From: an uncultured Aliterella sp.
GTDB lineage: Bacteria > Cyanobacteriota > Cyanobacteriia > Cyanobacteriales > Chroococcidiopsidaceae
Assembly: GCA_905479905.1 (NCBI GenBank)
Contig: CAJQOK010000534.1
Coordinates: 1 to 7,488 of the forward strand
Length of the DNA: 7,488 nt
Direction of reading: 5' to 3'
The translations under genes and the position numbers were made by a program. The notes under the pieces were generated by a model that worked only from the letters and a program-made list of their open reading frames with translations, ran no database searches and was not told the origin of the DNA. Position 1 is the stretch's first letter. Every line of letters starts with the position of its first letter. This document shows positions 1 to 5,233 of the stretch, in pieces.

Positions 1-1223
1 CCATAACGGCGCGTCCAATCAATTAAAGTCGGCCCGCCAACGCCTCTACCAATTTGATAGAAGAATGTATCGCTACTCCAAGCCAAAGCGCCAGCAAATC
101 CTAACGGCCCAAATCCGGCGCGATTCCAGTCGCAAAAGGTAGTACCGCCGATGTTCATACAAGCATAGGTTGGGAGTACGGTAGTAGGGGCAAATTTACC
201 TGATTCAATTCCGGCGGTGGTAGTAATAATTTTGAAAGTACTAGCCGGGGGAAAGCCTTGCAAAGCGCGGTTGACAAAAGGATGATCTTTACTCTGTAAG
301 CTTTTCCACTGCGCGGGGGCGATGCGTTTTGTAAATATATTTGGATCGAAGGCTGGACGGCTAACCATAGCCAAAACCGCGCCGTTACGGGGATCTAGAG
401 CGACAATTGCTCCTTGGCGAAGTCCTAAAGCCTTCTCTGCGGCTTTTTGCAAGTTTATATCTATAGTTAAATAAACATTTTGTCCGGTTTTAGCTGCTTT
501 TGCGCCTAATATTTTGACTATTCTGCCTTTTCCATCTACTTCTACCTGTTGTCCTCCCCATTCTCCTCTTAGCTGCTGTTCAAAGGCTGCTTCTACACCC
601 ATTTGTCCGACGACATCACCTAAACGGTAGCCTTGAGAGCGTTTTTTTACTAATTCGCGATCGCTCATTTCTCCGGTATAACCAAGGACATGGGAAGCTA
701 ATTCACCATTAGGGTACTCTCTTACTGCTTCTATATAAACTTCCACGTCTTTTAACTGGTTATGAAATTCAGCTAAAGCAGTAATTTGAGTAGGAGTTAA
801 ATCCCGCGCTACTCGTACCAAAGTTGAGGAATTGTAGCCAGCTTTTTCTAGACGTTTTTGAATCTCTGCTTCTGGAGTATGGAGAATTTGAGCAAGTTTA
901 GCTTTTGTTGCTGCCCATTCTACATTTTTGGGAGCCATTGGCCATACATACACTGCATGGGAAAGGCGACTACTAGCAAGAATTTTACCATTACGATCAA
1001 ATATATTGCCCCGTTCTGGTTGTTTGGGGATAACGCGAATGCGGTTGCTATCTGCTTGTTGGCGATACTGGCTACCGCGAACAATTTGCAAGTAAGCTAA
1101 ACGGCTACCAATACCGCCAAACATTAGTAAAGTAATGCCCAGCATGATAAATAAGGACTGATAGCGATCGCCGACATTTCGGGCAGGATTATTTTTTTTG
1201 CTAGTTGCACGCACAGAGGACAT
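1..1223 (-). CDS. mrdA: Penicillin-binding protein 2 (peptidoglycan D,D-transpeptidase), 3' part missing
   Basis: The class B transpeptidase that cross-links peptidoglycan during wall elongation, membrane-anchored with its catalytic domain in the periplasm. I translated 407 codons by hand from ATG at 1223; the reading continues past position 1. Visible parts: a basic cytoplasmic tail, one membrane helix at about residues 23-45, the dimerisation-region motif RGNIFDRNG near 71-79, and the transpeptidase start with PASTFK, giving catalytic Ser328 and Lys331. The second motif reads S383-S-D385 followed by TFFYQ; Asp in place of Asn is usual in the PBP2 branch. The KTG motif lies beyond the window. 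The start is firm: an in-frame TAA (1227-1229) lies two codons upstream and AAGGG at 1231-1235 is a good Shine-Dalgarno 7 nt away. Length to the active serine matches PBP2 (near 330). FtsI/PBP3 is the alternative and fits less well. Confidence 0.93.
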   Translation of the reverse strand, partial: MSSVRATSKKNNPARNVGDRYQSLFIMLGITLLMFGGIGSRLAYLQIVRGSQYRQQADSNRIRVIPKQPERGNIFDRNGKILASSRLSHAVYVWPMAPKNVEWAATKAKLAQILHTPEAEIQKRLEKAGYNSSTLVRVARDLTPTQITALAEFHNQLKDVEVYIEAVREYPNGELASHVLGYTGEMSDRELVKKRSQGYRLGDVVGQMGVEAAFEQQLRGEWGGQQVEVDGKGRIVKILGAKAAKTGQNVYLTIDINLQKAAEKALGLRQGAIVALDPRNGAVLAMVSRPAFDPNIFTKRIAPAQWKSLQSKDHPFVNRALQGFPPASTFKIITTTAGIESGKFAPTTVLPTYACMNIGGTTFCDWNRAGFGPLGFAGALAWSSDTFFYQIGRGVGGPTLIDWTRRY

Positions 1224-1230
1224 ACATTAG

Positions 1231-1235
1231 CCCTT
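1231..1235 (-). promoter_or_regulatory. Shine-Dalgarno site of mrdA
   Basis: On the minus strand AAGGG lies 7 nt before the ATG at 1223. It decides the start against the ATG at 1227, which is in another frame and meets a stop after eight codons. Confidence 0.6.
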
Positions 1236-1249
1236 ATTCTCTATAAAAA

Positions 1250-1259
1250 TATAATTATA
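1250..1259. promoter_or_regulatory. Palindromic -10 element shared by divergent promoters
   Basis: TATAATTATA is a perfect 10-bp palindrome in the 109-bp gap between mrdA and the small plus-strand gene at 1333. It contains a consensus TATAAT on each strand: plus 1250-1255 and minus 1254-1259. The -35 elements are weak: TTAGCC at 1227-1232 lies 17 nt before the plus -10, and the minus-strand hexamer at the same spacing (1277-1282) is GTAAGC, a poor match. This supports an AT-rich divergent promoter region in which RNA polymerase could be positioned for only one direction at a time. The assignment is inferred from hexamers alone. Confidence 0.4.
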
Positions 1260-1332
1260 GGTAAAAATTCTCAATTGCTTACTTGCAAGCACAATATGCT
1301 ATTTGGAGCGATCGCACAACCACAAACAAAAT

Positions 1333-1677
1333 ATGGCAAAGCTAAAAGACACTACAGTAAAAATAATTTTTGATTTGCAAAGGCAATTATTAGAGCGTAT
1401 TGATGAAGCTACCGCAACAGAAGTAGTTATTTTTGAGCGCTTCGGTGAAAATGAAGAAACACTTGCCGAACTCGAACAACTCCAAACGGTTAGAGAGAGG
1501 GCAACAACGTCTTCCTCTCGACTTCATACTTTACTTTTAAGAGTATATGAGTCGCAACCATTAGCTACTTCTGCTATCTTAAAATTGTTAGAAAATTCCG
1601 TTGAGCAAGCAGAAGCTACCAATGCGGCGGCTAAAGCCAGCGTCCAAGATACAAAGAGAAATTGGAATGTGTCATGA
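1333..1677 (+). CDS. Small helical protein of unknown function (114 aa)
   Basis: I do not recognise this protein. I chose the ATG at 1333; the frame stays open upstream to a TTG at 1303, but that would add only ten residues read through a HIP1 site. No clear Shine-Dalgarno precedes either start. The 114-residue product is highly charged and predicted by eye to be almost entirely alpha-helical, with heptad-like Leu/Ile/Val spacing (FDLQRQLLERIDEA, LAELEQLQTVRERA) and an Ala/Gln/Glu-rich C-terminus. No signal peptide, membrane segment, cysteine cluster or nuclease-like motif is visible. Its stop overlaps the start of the next gene by 4 nt (ATGA), so the two are probably co-translated and may form a complex. 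It lies between mrdA and the integrase, so it may be cargo of an integrated element. Confidence 0.6.
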   Translation: MAKLKDTTVKIIFDLQRQLLERIDEATATEVVIFERFGENEETLAELEQLQTVRERATTSSSRLHTLLLRVYESQPLATSAILKLLENSVEQAEATNAAAKASVQDTKRNWNVS

Positions 1678-1886
1678 ACCAACCAAGAATTCCCGATCCA
1701 GAAACAAGAAGACGCTCTATTGAGAAAATGCGCGAAGTTTGTCGTCAGTTTGATGCTCTCAATTTACTCTTGGATGAAGCGATCGCTCTATTAGAAGCAG
1801 ACATTCGTAACAGTCCTTTGAATGTTTATCGATTAAAAAAAGCAAAGTTAGGTGCTGTATCAGAAACAAGCAAAGTAGATACCTAA
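1674..1886 (+). CDS. Small charged helical protein of unknown function (70 aa)
   Basis: Unrecognised. The ATG at 1674 overlaps the TGA (1675-1677) of the preceding gene as ATGA, the classic arrangement for translational coupling; a TTG four codons upstream (1662) is a less likely start. The 70-residue product begins with an Arg-rich stretch (PDPETRRRSIEKMREV), followed by an amphipathic helix (FDALNLLLDEAIALLEADI) and a basic patch (RLKKAK). The basic and acidic faces would suit a protein-protein or nucleic-acid contact, but that is speculation. A toxin-antitoxin or small regulatory pair is conceivable from layout alone; no toxin fold or antitoxin DNA-binding motif can be named. A HIP1 site at 1779-1786 lies within the coding region, so base usage does not mark it as recently foreign. 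Confidence 0.6.
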   Translation: MNQPRIPDPETRRRSIEKMREVCRQFDALNLLLDEAIALLEADIRNSPLNVYRLKKAKLGAVSETSKVDT

Positions 1887-1902
1887 GCGCGATCGCACTC
1901 AT

Positions 1903-1929
1903 AAAAAAAACTCTCCTAGTTTGGGGAGT
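1903..1929 (-). terminator. Likely rho-independent terminator of the integrase gene
   Basis: Read on the minus strand, a hairpin with arms 1923-1929 and 1910-1916 around a 6-nt loop is followed directly by seven T residues (1909-1903). It starts 24 nt after the integrase stop codon. The minus-strand stem has one C-A mismatch (1925/1914), so it is of modest strength. The plus-strand version has no trailing T-run, so it should act on integrase transcripts only. Confidence 0.55.
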
Positions 1930-1949
1930 AGCTGGGCTAGTTTGGGAGT
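1916..1949. repeat. Two imperfect direct repeats of CTAGTTTGGG(G)AGT
   Basis: CTAGTTTGGGGAGT at 1916-1929 and CTAGTTTGGGAGT at 1937-1949 are copies 21 nt apart, differing by one G. They lie just after the integrase stop codon and the first copy overlaps the terminator hairpin. They may be a local duplication giving alternative pairings for the terminator, or protein-binding sites near an element end. No function can be assigned from sequence. Confidence 0.5.
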
Positions 1950-1952
1950 TAG

Positions 1953-3143
1953 TTAAATTTCAGGAACTTGTAAATCGCGTTTATTTCCGGCGTAGTGACG
2001 ATAAATGACTTCTGGACTGTTACCTACCCATCGCGCTACGTCTTTAGCGTCTATGCCAGCATCAATACAAAGGGTGATAAAAGTATGTCGAGTTTGATAA
2101 GGTGGGCGATAGCGTTCAATTTTTCCTTCTTTGGCAAGCTTTTCTAATACTCCTGCATAATATTTGCCGTGATTTTTAGTACCATGCCAAACACAATGGA
2201 AAGTATGAATGTTAATTTCATTCCCTTTTACTGAAGTGAATACAGGGCGATCATCATTAACGACTTCAGGCTTAATAGAGAGTAGCAAAGCTTGTAATTG
2301 CTGATTACAAGGAAATAGCCTTTTATCTTGGTTCTTTAATCCCTTGCGAATTTTGACACCGGAAACATTAACTAGAGCGTCAGTAAAGGTGATTCTAGAG
2401 CAATCATGGTTAATGTGGTTCCACTTTAAGGCGATCGCTTCTGAAGTACGGCATCCAGTTAAAAATAAAAACTGAACAAAGGATGCGTAAGACTTATAGA
2501 CTGAGTGACTTTGAAAAGCATGAATAATAACTTCTCTTTCTTGTTTTGAGAACGGATCTATATCTAAAGAATCTGCTGAATTTTTGGGTAAGTTTATTTC
2601 TTGCGCTAAACCATAAAACGGATTGGTTGTAATTAATTTAGACTTTAGACCCCAATTACAAGCGGCGTTAATTTGTGTGAGTATTCGCTTGGTCGTGTAT
2701 GGGGAGGAGTTAGAAACTAAAAAATCTTTAATCAATATAGCGTCCTCTAAGTTTCTAGTAGGAAGCTTTTTAAGATGATTCTCTACTCTAGAATAATTTA
2801 TAGCCAAGGTCGTAGCTTCTACTTGGTGAGCGCGAAATTCGGTGTATTTCCCCCATAAAGTCAGCAAGTCTAATTCAGTCTTAGGTTTAATAGTTTCAAT
2901 TACTGTCAAAAAACTTTGAGGTTTGTATTTATTTAAGGTGCTATCAAAGTTATCAGAAAGTAAATCTAAAGTCATCTGACGGGCGATCGCCTCCCCTCTT
3001 AGTCTATTTTCTGAAGTATCAGCTAGACCAAGAGCAAAAGCTTTTTGCTGACTATTGGCTCTAAATCGGATTCTAAGCCGCCCTCGGAAAGATTCTACTG
3101 ACGGCGTTCCCCTGCTATTCTTACCTGTAGCCTTACTGTACAT
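1953..3143 (-). CDS. Tyrosine recombinase / integrase with arm-type DNA-binding domain
   Basis: Site-specific recombinase of the lambda-integrase class, 396 residues and apparently intact. Residues about 13-75 resemble the arm DNA-binding domain PF12167 found in phage-like integrases (VESFRGRLRIRF, then FDSTLNKYKP). Residues 90-185 fit the core-binding helical domain, and 200-396 the catalytic domain. Catalytic residues: Arg232 in TGCRTSEA, Lys270 or a neighbour in the beta-hairpin, Arg352 in QTRHTF, and the nucleophile Tyr384 in RHYAG. The box II histidine is Tyr349 and the usual GH is G-N375, so both histidine positions are substituted; I believe this occurs in other cyanobacterial relatives, but activity is unproven. 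Its start lies 158 nt from the 3' end of a tRNA-Ser gene, the usual target of such enzymes. No excisionase gene is recognisable nearby. No clear Shine-Dalgarno precedes the ATG. Confidence 0.93.
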   Translation of the reverse strand: MYSKATGKNSRGTPSVESFRGRLRIRFRANSQQKAFALGLADTSENRLRGEAIARQMTLDLLSDNFDSTLNKYKPQSFLTVIETIKPKTELDLLTLWGKYTEFRAHQVEATTLAINYSRVENHLKKLPTRNLEDAILIKDFLVSNSSPYTTKRILTQINAACNWGLKSKLITTNPFYGLAQEINLPKNSADSLDIDPFSKQEREVIIHAFQSHSVYKSYASFVQFLFLTGCRTSEAIALKWNHINHDCSRITFTDALVNVSGVKIRKGLKNQDKRLFPCNQQLQALLLSIKPEVVNDDRPVFTSVKGNEINIHTFHCVWHGTKNHGKYYAGVLEKLAKEGKIERYRPPYQTRHTFITLCIDAGIDAKDVARWVGNSPEVIYRHYAGNKRDLQVPEI

Positions 3144-3147
3144 AGAC

Positions 3148-3272
3148 TGAGTATTGCTAGTGCTGTTTACTCAGCTAATGATACTCATTTGATACTCAAA
3201 ATCCAAGTTTCACTTAAATAGTTTTAAGTTTTTTAAATACGTGCAACTCAGCATTCAATAATGAATTACTCA
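3148..3272. repeat. Cluster of ACTCA motifs, possible integrase arm sites or operator
   Basis: The non-coding strip between the integrase start and the tRNA carries six ACTCA motifs. TGATACTCA occurs twice with 11-bp period (3179-3187 and 3190-3198), TACTCA at 3168-3173 and 3267-3272, ACTCA at 3246-3250, and the inverted form TGAGTAT at 3148-3154. About 0.3 copies of a given 5-mer on both strands would be expected by chance in this length at even base composition. The integrase has an arm-type DNA-binding domain, and such domains bind short repeated sites flanking the crossover core. That makes arm sites, or autoregulatory sites over the integrase promoter, a reasonable inference without direct proof. 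Confidence 0.4.
3212..3229. repeat. AT-only inverted repeat (possible weak hairpin)
   Basis: ACTTAAA (3212-3218) and TTTAAGT (3223-3229) are perfect reverse complements around a 4-nt loop, followed on the plus strand by further T residues to 3234. The stem has a single G-C pair, so it would be a poor terminator. It lies within the integrase upstream region and may instead be part of the att or promoter DNA. Confidence 0.3.
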
Positions 3273-3301
3273 AGCTTCGCCTATGGCAGTGCTTTTAAAA
3301 A

Positions 3302-3324
3302 CGGAGAGGGAGGGATTCGAACCC
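3302..3324. other. Putative attachment (att) core at the tRNA-Ser 3' end
   Basis: Tyrosine integrases commonly recombine within the T arm and acceptor end of tRNA genes, and this stretch is that part of tRNA-Ser, on the side facing the integrase. No second copy of the sequence was found by eye elsewhere in the window, so the partner att site is either outside it, diverged or lost. The exact core cannot be defined from one copy. Confidence 0.35.
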
Positions 3325-3386
3325 TCGATAAGTTACCCTACACAGCATTTCCAGTGCTGCGCCTTCAACCACTCGGCCACCTCTCC
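3302..3386 (-). tRNA. tRNA-Ser (anticodon GGA)
   Basis: A class II tRNA that inserts serine at UCC/UCU codons. Read on the minus strand, acceptor arms GGAGAGG (3386-3380) and CCTCTCC (3309-3303) pair fully, with discriminator G at 3302. The anticodon arm is CAGCA-CTGGAAA-TGCTG, placing GGA at the anticodon. The T arm is GAGGG-TTCGAAT-CCCTC, and a long variable arm typical of serine tRNAs lies between. The length is 85 nt and the 3' CCA is not encoded; T residues follow the discriminator. The tRNA 3' end faces the integrase gene, making it the likely attachment target; the gene itself stays intact, as expected when an element restores the tRNA end on insertion. Confidence 0.97.
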
Positions 3387-3403
3387 AGATGTCGCGAATT
3401 CTA

Positions 3404-3432
3404 ATTGTACACGCAATGAGGCGCTAAATTAA
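3404..3432 (-). promoter_or_regulatory. Likely promoter of tRNA-Ser
   Basis: On the minus strand, TTAATT (3432-3427) and TACAAT (3409-3404) are separated by 17 nt. The -10 lies 17 nt before the first tRNA base, leaving a short 5' leader for RNase P. The -10 is close to consensus and the -35 is weak. The element sits in the 73-bp gap shared with the divergent ferredoxin gene, for which no convincing promoter could be picked. Confidence 0.45.
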
Positions 3433-3459
3433 ATAAAGCCGAAAACATTTCCTTTAATC

Positions 3460-3828
3460 ATGACTCGTTACTTCACAGTTAAGATACGCGATCGCATTTC
3501 TAACCAGGTTCACCTCCTCCAAGTACCGGAAACCAGCTACATTTTGCAAAACGCCGAGAATCAAGGGGTAAAATTGCCTTACTTGTGTCGCAACGGAGCT
3601 TGTACCGTCTGCGCTGTGCGGGTAGTATCTGGGGAAATCTATCAGCCCGAAGCAATGGGACTATCCCACGAATTACGCTCTCAAGGCTATGCTCTATTGT
3701 GTGTAAGCTATGCCCGCTCTGACTTAGAAGTAGAAACCCAAGACGAAGATGAAGTATACGAATTACAGTTTGGGCAATACTTCGGTAGAGGTAAAGTTAA
3801 AGTAGGCTTGCCTTTAGATGAGGAATAA
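3460..3828 (+). CDS. Plant-type 2Fe-2S ferredoxin with C-terminal extension (FdC2-like)
   Basis: A soluble one-electron carrier, 122 residues. Cysteines 43, 48, 51 and 81 form the C-x4-C-x2-C-x29-C pattern that holds a 2Fe-2S cluster (PYLCRNGACTVC ... LLCVSYA). It is longer than photosynthetic PetF (about 97-99 residues): after the fold comes an acidic stretch and the tail EVYELQFGQYFGRGKV. From memory, the tail resembles that of plant FdC2 (consensus like YWLQFGRYFARG), a conserved minor ferredoxin whose role differs from linear photosynthetic electron flow. The loop RNGACT also departs from the PetF loop RAGACS. The partner enzyme cannot be told from the sequence. The ATG at 3460 gives a compact ferredoxin start; no strong Shine-Dalgarno is seen. 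It heads a tight cluster, overlapping the next gene by 11 nt. Confidence 0.9.
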   Translation: MTRYFTVKIRDRISNQVHLLQVPETSYILQNAENQGVKLPYLCRNGACTVCAVRVVSGEIYQPEAMGLSHELRSQGYALLCVSYARSDLEVETQDEDEVYELQFGQYFGRGKVKVGLPLDEE

Positions 3829-4312
3829 AAAATTTCTTTTTATTCTATTACTTATAAGCGGGTGTCAAAACCAAACACAACCTCAAGGGTTGAAAGTACA
3901 AGTAAAGCGCGTAATTAGCGGACAAACTATAGAAGTAGTCAGCAATAACAAAACTATGCAAGTTAGGTTAATTGGCATTGACGCGCCCGACTTGCAACAA
4001 CAGCCACACGGACAAGCAGCCAAAGCTTTTTTAACCCAGCTAATTGTTGATAAACAGGTAATTTTAGAGCTTGATGACCAAAAACAAGATGAATTTGGGC
4101 GATCTTTGGCTTACGTATGGAGCGACTTTTTAGTAAACGAATATTTGATAAAACAAGGAGTCGTATTAGTTGCCATAAAGTCGCCAAATCATAAACATGA
4201 TACCCGCTTAGTTCACGCCCAACAATGGGCTAGACTTCAAGAACAGGGAATCTGGAACCCCAAGCAACCAATGACTTTGACCCCCACCGAGTTTCGCGCC
4301 AAGTATCGCTAA
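3818..4312 (+). CDS. Thermonuclease (SNase)-fold lipoprotein with altered active site
   Basis: A 164-residue protein of the staphylococcal nuclease family, probably membrane-tethered outside the cytoplasm. A short basic N-terminus and hydrophobic stretch (residues 6-14) lead to a lipobox I-S-G-C16, although Ile rather than Leu sits at -3. The fold is recognisable from RVISGQTIEVV (31-41), VRLIGIDAPD (49-58) and DEFGRSLAYVW (91-101). Compared with SNase, catalytic Arg35 and Arg87 match Arg50 and Arg95, and the Ca ligand Asp40 matches Asp55. However, the Asp19/Asp21 motif DGDT is S-G-Q-T (Ser34, Gln36) and Glu43 is Asp58. Loss of one Ca ligand and change of the general base predict weak or altered nuclease activity, or a binding role. 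The start at 3818 overlaps the ferredoxin stop by 11 nt, suggesting coupled translation; the next gene begins 2 nt after its stop. Confidence 0.85.
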   Translation: MRNKKFLFILLLISGCQNQTQPQGLKVQVKRVISGQTIEVVSNNKTMQVRLIGIDAPDLQQQPHGQAAKAFLTQLIVDKQVILELDDQKQDEFGRSLAYVWSDFLVNEYLIKQGVVLVAIKSPNHKHDTRLVHAQQWARLQEQGIWNPKQPMTLTPTEFRAKYR

Positions 4313-4314
4313 CT

Positions 4315-5142
4315 ATGACAGCACAATTATCAGGTTTTTTAGAAATAGCTACCGAAGCCGCGATCGCTGCGGGTGAAGTCTTGCTAAGTTATTTAGGTAA
4401 TATTGGTACGGCAACTCAAAAAGGTCGTCCAGGCGACTTAGTTACCGTAGCTGACAAAGCATCGGAGGCTGTCGTTTTAGAAATTTTACAGCGACACTTT
4501 CCCACTCATGCAATTCTTGCAGAAGAATCGGGCAAACTAGGATTAGCCGAAAGTCAATATTTGTGGGCAATAGATCCTCTCGATGGCACAACTAATTACG
4601 CTCATCAATACCCCTTTTTTGCCGTTTCTATTGGGTTACTAATTGCTGGAGTACCAGAAGTTGGCGTTATTTTTGATCCCTCCCGTCAAGAACTATTCCG
4701 TGCTGCTAAAGGACTTGGGGCAACAAAAAATCGTCGCCCGATTCAGGTTTCTACTACAAATCAATTAAGTGAAAGCCTTTTAGTGTCGGGGTTTGCTTAC
4801 GATCGCCACGAAACAACAGATAATAATTACGCCGAATTTTGTCACCTTACCCATCTTACCCAAGGAGTGCGGCGCAGTGGCTCGGCGGCGCTGGACATGG
4901 CGCACGTTGCTTGTGGGCGTTTAGATGGTTACTGGGAGCGAGGAATTGCCCCTTGGGATGTTAGCGCCGGGGTCATTTTACTCCAAGAAGCCGGAGGCAA
5001 AGTTACAGCCTATGATGAAAGTTTATTGAGTATTGAGTCTGGGCGAATTTTGGCTACTAATGGCTTAATTCACCATAGTTTAAGTCAGGAACTAATAAAA
5101 GTCCCTTCTTTATCAGCTATAAGCAATATAATTTCTAAATAG
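4315..5142 (+). CDS. Inositol-monophosphatase-family phosphatase (SuhB/HisN-like)
   Basis: A Mg2+-dependent, Li+-sensitive-type phosphatase of the IMPase superfamily, 275 residues, cytoplasmic, of normal length. All metal-site motifs are present: GDLVTVAD (40-47), AEESG with Glu70-Glu71, WAIDPLDGTTNY (84-95) giving Asp87 and Asp90, RRSGSAALD (186-194), and APWDVSAG with Asp215. Members hydrolyse inositol-1-phosphate, fructose-1,6-bisphosphate, 3'-phosphoadenosine phosphates or L-histidinol phosphate; the sequence alone does not fix the substrate. Closeness to hisZ raises histidinol-phosphate phosphatase (HisN-type) as a possibility. It follows the SNase-fold gene by 2 nt, so it is surely in the same transcript as the ferredoxin. 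A 91-bp gap with its own promoter-like sequence follows. No terminator hairpin was seen after the stop. Confidence 0.93.
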   Translation: MTAQLSGFLEIATEAAIAAGEVLLSYLGNIGTATQKGRPGDLVTVADKASEAVVLEILQRHFPTHAILAEESGKLGLAESQYLWAIDPLDGTTNYAHQYPFFAVSIGLLIAGVPEVGVIFDPSRQELFRAAKGLGATKNRRPIQVSTTNQLSESLLVSGFAYDRHETTDNNYAEFCHLTHLTQGVRRSGSAALDMAHVACGRLDGYWERGIAPWDVSAGVILLQEAGGKVTAYDESLLSIESGRILATNGLIHHSLSQELIKVPSLSAISNIISK

Positions 5143-5163
5143 CCAGGAATAGATGTTACCGTT

Positions 5164-5190
5164 TTGACTTAGCTAAGAGGGGAGTATAAC
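5164..5190 (+). promoter_or_regulatory. Likely sigma70-type promoter for the J-domain/hisZ pair
   Basis: TTGACT (5164-5169) and TATAAC (5185-5190) each match consensus at five of six positions. Their 15-nt spacing is slightly short (16 if TTTGAC is taken as the -35). Transcription would start near 5197, leaving a leader of about 37 nt before the ATG at 5234. A perfect 10-bp palindrome, CTTAGCTAAG (5168-5177), overlaps the end of the -35 and the spacer, where an operator would sit. Confidence 0.5.
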
Positions 5191-5233
5191 GCCCGTAAAT
5201 AAACTTTTATGACAGGCAAGCGAACAGCGTTTT

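Noticed and set aside
858..1100. Plus-strand ORF of 80 codons
   Set aside because: Lies wholly inside mrdA on the opposite strand, with Cys/Trp-rich composition and no motif; an antisense shadow.
1303..1332. Upstream TTG start extending the 114-aa protein by ten residues
   Set aside because: TTG is a rare start, no Shine-Dalgarno is seen, and the extension is read through a HIP1 site; ATG at 1333 is preferred.
1486..1502. AGAGAGGG stretch as a possible second att copy
   Set aside because: Only about eight bases resemble the tRNA acceptor end, it lies within a coding frame, and the T-arm sequence TTCGAA is absent.
3212..3234. Plus-strand rho-independent terminator
   Set aside because: The stem is almost all A-T and no plus-strand gene ends upstream of it.
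3963..4187. Minus-strand ORF of 74 codons
   Set aside because: Antisense to the SNase-fold gene, whose conserved motifs prove the plus-strand frame.
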